Shown here: piece after piece, positions 53,500 through 58,717 of the stretch | How the letters are laid out: every line of letters begins with the position of its first letter | Position numbering within the stretch: position 1 is the first letter of the stretch | DNA from: Scandinavium sp051650185 | GTDB lineage: Bacteria; Pseudomonadota; Gammaproteobacteria; Enterobacterales; Enterobacteriaceae | DNA length: 58,717 nt | Assembly: GCF_051650185.1 (NCBI RefSeq) | Contig: NZ_JBOFIN010000100.1 | Span: 1 to 58,717, forward strand | Direction: 5' to 3' | Program-made: the position numbers and the translations under genes | The notes under the pieces: model-generated | Told to the model about the DNA's origin: nothing | Database searches by the model: none | The model's input: only the letters and a program-made list of their open reading frames with translations

Positions 53500-54471
53500 T
53501 CAAGCCACCTCATCAAACCCGGCATCAACAATTTGCCTCTCAAGCGTATAAATCGTATTGCGCATCGCCTTTTCCTGCTGTTGGAAATACCCTTCCGGGT
53601 CGCGAAGCGTGGTCACCAGCTGCCATGAGCCTTCTTTCTCCAGGCTAACCAGTTCCGCATTGAGCGCCTGAATTTGCTGGCGAATTTCCGCAACGCGCCG
53701 CGCCAGGCGTTCCAGATCGTTCAGCCTTTCGCTTGCCATCATCGGCTTCTGGCCCTGCATCAGCTTGCCGAGGATCATGCGGATGGTGGCGAGGTCGCTG
53801 CGCTGACGAGCCTGATTCAGCTGCACCATCAGCGAGGTGGCTTCCGCTTTCAGCTCATTGTCCACCAGATCCGGATGGCAGAGTTTGCTGGCCTGCCGCC
53901 ACAAGCGTTTTAATTCCTGACGTTCTGACTCCGCCAGCCGCTGTTGTGCCTGCTGGTGGCGCTGAGCTTCCTGGTGGCGCTGCCGATAGGATTCATAATC
54001 CGCGTCGGCTTTCCGGGCTGATTCTTCGGCAACCGGTTCGCTGCGATCGCCTTCGCGTAGCTGCTTGCGAAGCATTTTCTCTGCCAGCACTTTGCGCAGA
54101 CGGAGGATCTCGGTCATCAGCGGGCCGAGCCGAGTCATGTAGAGATTGTTAAACTCATCCAGCCGTTGAATGCGTGAGTTGCGGCGATCGATGAGATCCC
54201 GCAGTTCGGTTTCCAGAGCTTTGAGTTCGAGCTTGTTGGCAGCGATGCGCGGATCTTGCCAGGCCGTCAGCGCGCGCTGGTTTTGCAGCCAGGCGATGAT
54301 AGCCGTCATCGCTTCGGCATAGTGTTTTTGTTCCAGCGTCTGAACGATGCTTTTCAGCTCGCTATCCAGGCACTCTTTTTTGAGTTGCAACACCTGGCCG
54401 TGGATGATGTCGTCATCCTCCAGCTCAATCGCATTCTTAATGATTTCCAGACGTTTGATCGGCTTGTTCAT
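53500..54471 (-). CDS. Helical protein with a J-domain-like HPD motif
   Basis: 323 residues, no signal peptide or membrane segment. Almost wholly helical and charged; long coiled-coil-like parts at about 80-190 and 250-310. Residues 184-235 (RQELKRLWRQASKLCHPDLV, then NELKAEATSLMVQLNQARQR) contain an HPD triad at 199-201 between two helices, as in J-domains that stimulate DnaK, but the typical first helix of DnaJ (DYYxxLG) is replaced by charged sequence. Probably a DnaK/HscA-type co-chaperone with unknown client, or a J-like relic. Stands alone between a repeat and an AT-rich regulatory region. Confidence 0.75.
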   Translation of the reverse strand: MNKPIKRLEIIKNAIELEDDDIIHGQVLQLKKECLDSELKSIVQTLEQKHYAEAMTAIIAWLQNQRALTAWQDPRIAANKLELKALETELRDLIDRRNSRIQRLDEFNNLYMTRLGPLMTEILRLRKVLAEKMLRKQLREGDRSEPVAEESARKADADYESYRQRHQEAQRHQQAQQRLAESERQELKRLWRQASKLCHPDLVDNELKAEATSLMVQLNQARQRSDLATIRMILGKLMQGQKPMMASERLNDLERLARRVAEIRQQIQALNAELVSLEKEGSWQLVTTLRDPEGYFQQQEKAMRNTIYTLERQIVDAGFDEVA

Positions 54472-54834
54472 GGCGTGCTTAATTTCGCATCAGGCCTGCT
54501 ATATGGCTGGCAGAGTAGCATTGCCCCGTTATGGCTTCCAGCCTGCAAGCAAGATTAAAAGTCTCACTATTTCATAAGCTTTACATTTGGTATTTTCTGT
54601 CACTTTAATGGGAATTTTCCAGCATAAATCCTGCCTTTGTGGTTGGAACTGCTGCACAGTTTGTTTATTTCTTTTGTGTGACTGTTCCTGACTCATGTAA
54701 ATAGGGTGAGGGAATCTCTGATAATTTTTTTTTGGATAAATTGAATTTAAAAAATTCAGAAAACGGGTCGCCATGAAGAAGGGTAAGGAAACAATCATCT
54801 CTGTACTCAAAAAAAGAAAAATAGGAGTATTATA
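54472..54834. promoter_or_regulatory. AT-rich intergenic region before the LysR gene
   Basis: About 360 bases with no convincing gene. Strongly AT-rich from 54560, with A and T runs (for example 54725-54755) that would suit H-NS binding. A clear ribosome site AGGAG (54822-54826) serves the LysR gene. A minus-strand open stretch in the region has no ribosome site and looks random. Confidence 0.55.
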
Positions 54835-55731
54835 ATGCATACTGTTGATTTAAAAGTACTACATGTCGTTCACGTTATTCTGACCAGCGGCAGCGTCACC
54901 AAAGCCGCTGAGATCCTCAACCTGACGCCGGGGTCTGTGACCTACTGGTTGAATAAGGCGAGGGAAGCCACCGGGTCAGCGCTGTTTTTTAGAAACAAAA
55001 ATGGCATGCAGCCCGATAATGTGGCAAAAGAGCTGAGTGTGAGGTATCAGAAATTTGCGACTCAATTTCAGGAAGATAATAAAAAACTGCCTCTCGACGA
55101 TCGAACTATCACTCTCAGTACCTACGCCCTTTTTGAGCTTTTTCTTGGCCTGTCGGTCCATGAACACTCCCCCAGTAAAAATATTGTGTTCACACCGTTA
55201 CCTACGGATTCATGTGAGCGACTGACAAAGTTAAGGAATAAAGAGGTCGATCTTGATATCGGCTCCACACTGCCCGAAGATCGCAGTATTATTCGAACCC
55301 GGGTACTAAATTCCCCTATCCGGGCTATTGTCCGCAAAGACCATCCTTCGATTAAAGAGAGATTGACGCTGGATCACTGGAGTGAAAACCAGCATATTGC
55401 CTGGAGCCGGGAATCTCAATTGACCTGTGATGATCATCACGAGGCCACTCAATATTATGAGCTGTTGCAGAAGCGAAATTTTGTATGCACCTCAAGTAAC
55501 TCTTCTAATATGATAATGATGGCCTGTCATACCGATAGTATTGTTCTAATGCCTGATTTTATTGCGAAAATATTTCAGAAAAAAATGCCGATAGCCATTT
55601 TTGATCTTCCGCTACCCTTTGAGTTGCATTATGAATTTAGTGCTCACTATCATTGCTCCATGATAAAAAATAAATGTGTGGAGGCCATGTTGGAGAAAAT
55701 ACACGGCATGCTGGATGTAAATCATCTATAA
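54835..55731 (+). CDS. LysR-family transcriptional regulator, unassigned
   Basis: 298 residues. Winged helix at about 5-65 (LTSGSVTKAAEILNLTPGSV, then TYWLNKAREATGSALFFRNK) followed by a divergent LysR effector domain (FTPLPTDSCERLTKLRNKEV, DLDIGSTLPED). Codon use and base content are more AT-rich than in its neighbours, suggesting transfer together with the genes to its right. It lies between an AT-rich upstream region and a TPR-glycosyltransferase on the same strand, with a large adhesin gene convergent beyond. A role in controlling that surface locus is plausible but not shown. Confidence 0.85.
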   Translation: MHTVDLKVLHVVHVILTSGSVTKAAEILNLTPGSVTYWLNKAREATGSALFFRNKNGMQPDNVAKELSVRYQKFATQFQEDNKKLPLDDRTITLSTYALFELFLGLSVHEHSPSKNIVFTPLPTDSCERLTKLRNKEVDLDIGSTLPEDRSIIRTRVLNSPIRAIVRKDHPSIKERLTLDHWSENQHIAWSRESQLTCDDHHEATQYYELLQKRNFVCTSSNSSNMIMMACHTDSIVLMPDFIAKIFQKKMPIAIFDLPLPFELHYEFSAHYHCSMIKNKCVEAMLEKIHGMLDVNHL

Positions 55732-55900
55732 GCCCAGGCCTTAGACCCGCTTTTTTATTTTGAGTCAATGGCGTTAATCTTTTTCTGATTTATGAGGTTA
55801 GCGCTTTTGGTTGTGATGAATATCTGTTTCTACTTTGTGCTGCGCTATTCATAATATAATTCCTGTTCCATTAAGTTATTACTATAAGCAGGTACTGGCA

Positions 55901-57403
55901 GTGAAAAAGAAAGTTGCACCTCGCCAACATAACCACCCGTTTCAGCAGGAGATAACCCAACTCGTTATTCAGGGGAATGATCAAGAGGCGTTAACAAGAA
56001 TTAAAAAACGCCTGCTTTTTCATCCTCGTGATGTCTGGTGTTTGCGGGAAGCGGGAAAGCTATCGCGACGGCTGAGAAAATTATCTGATGCAAAAGCATT
56101 TTATCGCAAGGCGTTGACGATGGCTCCGGGCGAGGCCGGTACGCTGGGCGGAATGGGGCTAACGCTGTATGACGAGAAAAACTACCTGGAAGCTGAGCGC
56201 TATTATCTGGCGGCATTGAAAAGCTACCCTGGCTATTCCGCCTGCCATAACAACTATGCCGTGATGTTGGGGAAAATGGAGCGCCATGATGAAGCGCTTC
56301 ACCACTATCAACAGGCGCTATCCCTGAATCCCGACTACACCGATGCCTGTCTCGGGGTGTGCACGACCTTGACTCTCAAAGGGGAGCTTTCACAGGCTGA
56401 ATCCTTACTTTGGCAGGTGCAGGCACAGCGACCCGACGATATGCACTGCCAGAACGTATTGGGTATGGTGTTGTTGCAGCAGGGGAAATATCAGCAAGGC
56501 TGGGCCTGTTACCGCGCGCGCTATGCCAGCACCAACCCACACCGCTTCTTTACCCTGCCCGCTCTCAATTTGCCTTACTGGCAAGGGGAGGATCTGACAG
56601 GCAAAACCATTCTTATCCGCACGGAACAAGGCTATGGCGATGAAATTCAGTTTTGCCGATTTGTTCGTCAGCTTAAATTGGAGAAAAATGCCGAACGCGT
56701 GGTGATGGTTGGGCGTAAGGGGCTCGAAAGCGTGATGAAGCATTTGCCGGGCGTGGATCGCTACCTGCTGCCTGCCGATAAGCTGGCGCTGGCGGAAGTA
56801 GATTGTTGGTCAATGTTGCTCGATCTTCCCGCCCATTTTAGTGAGAGTGCCGATCCTTTTGCGGCCACAACCCCTTATTTGCGCCGTCGCGGTCGCCTGA
56901 GTAAGAAATGGTTGTTGCCGGAGAAAGGGCTCCGCATTGGCGTAGTCTGGAAAGGCTCAGCCGATCATAAGCGCGATCAATACCGTTCTTTACCCCATCT
57001 TGATGAGCTTGCACCGCTGCGTGAGATCCCCGGCATTGTCTGGGTGAGCCTGCAAAAAGGGCAAGGTGAAGCTGAAGTGGCTGGCTGGCCGGAGATGATC
57101 CCGTGTGGTGAGCAATTTGAGCATTATGGCGATACGGCCTCTGTGCTGTCGCAGCTGGATTTAGTTATCGGCGTTGATACCTCGGTCATTCACCTCGCCG
57201 GGGCAATGGGGATCCCTTGCTGGGTGATGCTCTCATCGTTTGCCCGTGACTGGCGCTGGAGGCAGGGTTGTACGGAGACGGAGTGGTATCCTGGGATGCG
57301 CTTGTTTGCCCAACAGAGCCAGCATAACTGGCAAGGCGTTGTCGCCCAGGTGTGTGATGCGCTCATGGCGTTTAGCCGAAGCCGCAACGTATCTGACAAG
57401 TAA
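55901..57403 (+). CDS. TPR protein with C-terminal GT-B glycosyltransferase-like domain
   Basis: 500 residues from GTG 55901 (AGG nine bases upstream; the frame is open to 55835). N-terminal TPR repeats about residues 15-190 (for example AGTLGGMGLTLYDEKNYLEA, YSACHNNYAVMLGKMERHDE, ALHHYQQALSLNPDYTDACL), then a GT-B-like half with ILIRTEQGYGDEIQFCRFVR near 235, LRIGVVWKGSADHKRDQYRS near 347 and LDLVIGVDTSVIHLAGAMGI near 420, the last resembling the donor-site motif of heptosyltransferase-type (GT9) enzymes. Such TPR-GT proteins glycosylate proteins or envelope glycans. Convergent with the giant adhesin gene, sharing one terminator. Confidence 0.8.
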   Translation: MKKKVAPRQHNHPFQQEITQLVIQGNDQEALTRIKKRLLFHPRDVWCLREAGKLSRRLRKLSDAKAFYRKALTMAPGEAGTLGGMGLTLYDEKNYLEAERYYLAALKSYPGYSACHNNYAVMLGKMERHDEALHHYQQALSLNPDYTDACLGVCTTLTLKGELSQAESLLWQVQAQRPDDMHCQNVLGMVLLQQGKYQQGWACYRARYASTNPHRFFTLPALNLPYWQGEDLTGKTILIRTEQGYGDEIQFCRFVRQLKLEKNAERVVMVGRKGLESVMKHLPGVDRYLLPADKLALAEVDCWSMLLDLPAHFSESADPFAATTPYLRRRGRLSKKWLLPEKGLRIGVVWKGSADHKRDQYRSLPHLDELAPLREIPGIVWVSLQKGQGEAEVAGWPEMIPCGEQFEHYGDTASVLSQLDLVIGVDTSVIHLAGAMGIPCWVMLSSFARDWRWRQGCTETEWYPGMRLFAQQSQHNWQGVVAQVCDALMAFSRSRNVSDK

Positions 57404-57411
57404 TACCGCAA

Positions 57412-57446
57412 AAAAAAACAGGCCTCGACAGAGACCTGTTTTACTT
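57412..57446. terminator. Two-way terminator between the glycosyltransferase and adhesin genes
   Basis: Stem AAAACAGG-CTC / GAG-CCTGTTTT, A-rich before and T-rich after (TTTTACTTT), so it ends transcription from both convergent genes. Confidence 0.85.
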
Positions 57447-57467
57447 TACTGCCAGTAAACGGAAGCG

Positions 57468-58717
57468 TTAAGCGACCAGATGAATATCGACACCGTGCTG
57501 GACAAGCACTTCAATGTCGCTGCCGGCATGTTGATAGACCTCGTAGGTCACCCCGGCTGACGTTGCCTGACCGGCATCATGCCAGGTGTTTTCCGCCAGA
57601 GTGTCCACTTTCAACTCAACCACATCACCTTTATCGCCCTGAATGGCAATCTGCTGTTTGCCGTCCTGAATCAGCAGATTTTGCTGGTGATAGCTTAATA
57701 CATCGCTCATCTCGAGGGTGACCGTGTCCTGAGAGTGGTTAGATAGCGTCAGTGTGGCATGCTGGCTCAGTTCCTGCTGCTGATGTTCAGTCAGGTTCGC
57801 CTGAGATTGATCCGCTTCGACCTGAGCCTGAGCAATATCTTCAGCAGACATATGCACAGCCTGGACGGAAGATGATGACGCGTAGGTTCCCGTAATATTA
57901 TCCACGTAGCAGTAGGTCATATTGATGCCTGCGTATGGATTGGTATTGGTGAAACTTAGCTGAATGGAATCGATTTCCTGACCTGGCGACGCAGTGTAGC
58001 TAGCCGTGGTTAGGAGTCCATCGTATTTATCATAAGTGTCAGTGTGGATCACCTGACCCTTTTCATTCATATAGGTCACCGTCAGTTTTTCCGTGGTGGT
58101 CATGTCGCCAATCTGGAAAGCGATGCTTGACAGCGGTTCATCCATGTTCAGCGTCACCGATGATCCCTTACTCAGTACCATGGCTTTGCTGGACGGCCTT
58201 TGTGAGACACCGTACTGAGTGGCATTGATCCCCGGCGAATAAACATTGGTCGCGCCTGAGTTATTCACTTTGACATCGAAATGGTCGAAGTCGTAGAGCG
58301 AGCCGCTGCGGAACGTCAGATTGGTATGGGAGTTAAAGTCTTCTTTGAACGTGTCGGTATCCTGTTCATTGGCCACTTTTTCCACTTTGTAGGTTTCTGT
58401 GGCACTCTTGTTGCCCGCAACATCGACAGAGTAGACGCTGTAGTTGAACCAGCCGTTGGCACTATAGCCCTGCTTAAGCTCCCAGTGGCCTGTATTATCA
58501 GCCTTGCAGGAGTAGTTGTAAGAGCCACCGTTCGCCCCGTGACGGGTAAAGTAGATGGTGCTGTTCGGCTCTGCGGTGCCTGTGAGCACAACGGAATCAT
58601 CATCTGTTTTGCCGCCGTTGGCCACCAGCCCTTGTTTCGAACCATGGTCATCGGTGACCCCAGTGATGGTCACATGCGTAGTGGTATCTACGGTGACGTT
58701 AATAGGGGCCGTTTTGG
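57468..58717 (-). CDS. Large type I-secreted adhesin (Bap/SiiE-like), C-terminal end; 5' part outside the window
   Basis: At least 416 residues, and the frame is still open at the window end (KTAPINVTVDTTTHVTI precedes the first visible Met). The visible part begins with an Ig-like repeat of the bacterial adhesin type (LTGTAEPNSTIYFTRHGANG, SVYSVDVAGNKSATETYKVE), followed by a lectin-like or jelly-roll domain (FRSGSLYDFDHFDVKVNNSG, SSIAFQIGDMTTTEKLTVTY), a helical linker and a C-terminal block (LIQDGKQQIAIQGDKGDVVE, ending VLVQHGVDIHLVA) like the type I secretion ends of BapA/SiiE-type adhesins. No membrane anchor is present. Secretion genes are not in the window. Likely promotes biofilm or host attachment. 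Confidence 0.82.
   Translation of the reverse strand, partial: KTAPINVTVDTTTHVTITGVTDDHGSKQGLVANGGKTDDDSVVLTGTAEPNSTIYFTRHGANGGSYNYSCKADNTGHWELKQGYSANGWFNYSVYSVDVAGNKSATETYKVEKVANEQDTDTFKEDFNSHTNLTFRSGSLYDFDHFDVKVNNSGATNVYSPGINATQYGVSQRPSSKAMVLSKGSSVTLNMDEPLSSIAFQIGDMTTTEKLTVTYMNEKGQVIHTDTYDKYDGLLTTASYTASPGQEIDSIQLSFTNTNPYAGINMTYCYVDNITGTYASSSSVQAVHMSAEDIAQAQVEADQSQANLTEHQQQELSQHATLTLSNHSQDTVTLEMSDVLSYHQQNLLIQDGKQQIAIQGDKGDVVELKVDTLAENTWHDAGQATSAGVTYEVYQHAGSDIEVLVQHGVDIHLVA

Overview
The window is chromosomal DNA from a gamma-proteobacterium of the order Enterobacterales, most like Enterobacter, Lelliottia and close relatives. Most genes match E. coli K-12 genes in identity, length and order (rnpB, tdc, yhaLKJH, yqjGFKEDC, mzrA-yqjA, exuRT, uxaCA, sstT, alx, ygjR, ygjP, rlmG, higA, fadH, patA, aer, yqjH). 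They are interrupted by accessory blocks. I cannot fix the species from the sequence alone.

Layout. (1) 1-4506: the 3' part of rnpB (RNase P RNA), followed by a 4.3 kb insertion bounded by a 17-bp direct repeat of the rnpB 3' end. The insertion carries a stub of a tyrosine integrase, an OB-fold secreted protein, a small secreted protein, a frameshifted gene of unknown function, and a PAAR-headed type VI secretion effector overlapped by a two-helix membrane protein that is probably its immunity protein. (2) 4.5-6.5 kb: an MBL-fold gene broken by a stop codon and a tandem pair of YhcN/BhsA-type periplasmic proteins, each with its own promoter region and terminator. (3) 6.9-15.4 kb: the anaerobic threonine/serine degradation operon tdcABCDEG, without tdcF or a recognisable tdcR, with a strong CRP site upstream. 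(4) 15.5-22.8 kb: a Spy/CpxP-like protein, yhaL (GTG start), yhaK, yhaJ, yhaH, yqjG, yqjF, yqjKEDC and mzrA-yqjA. (5) 23-28.8 kb: hexuronate uptake and breakdown (exuT-exuR and uxaCA). (6) 28.8-37.3 kb: sstT, alx with its manganese/pH-responsive leader, ygjR, ygjP, rlmG, a decayed higB with intact higA, and fadH. (7) 37.4-49.2 kb: a two-component system with an exported epoxide-hydrolase-like enzyme, then the complete autoinducer-2 regulon lsrKR / lsrACDBFG around two matching LsrR-type operators. This block occupies the place of ebg-ygjK in K-12. (8) 49.2-53.4 kb: patA with sigma-54 and NtrC sites, aer with a sigma-28 promoter, and a ferric-chelate reductase with a Fur box. (9) 53.5-58.7 kb: a J-domain-like protein, an AT-rich LysR regulator, a TPR-glycosyltransferase and the C-terminal end of a large secreted adhesin that runs off the window.

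How the genes work together. Several catabolic units are complete: threonine/serine to propionate/acetate (tdc), galacturonate to the KDG branch (exu/uxa), and AI-2 import, phosphorylation and breakdown (lsr). Palindromic repeats fill many intergenic gaps. One CCCTCTCCC-type repeat has become the last codons and stop of lsrK; another lies near the degraded higB. The most unusual parts are the rnpB-borne effector/immunity island and the TPR-glycosyltransferase beside the giant adhesin.
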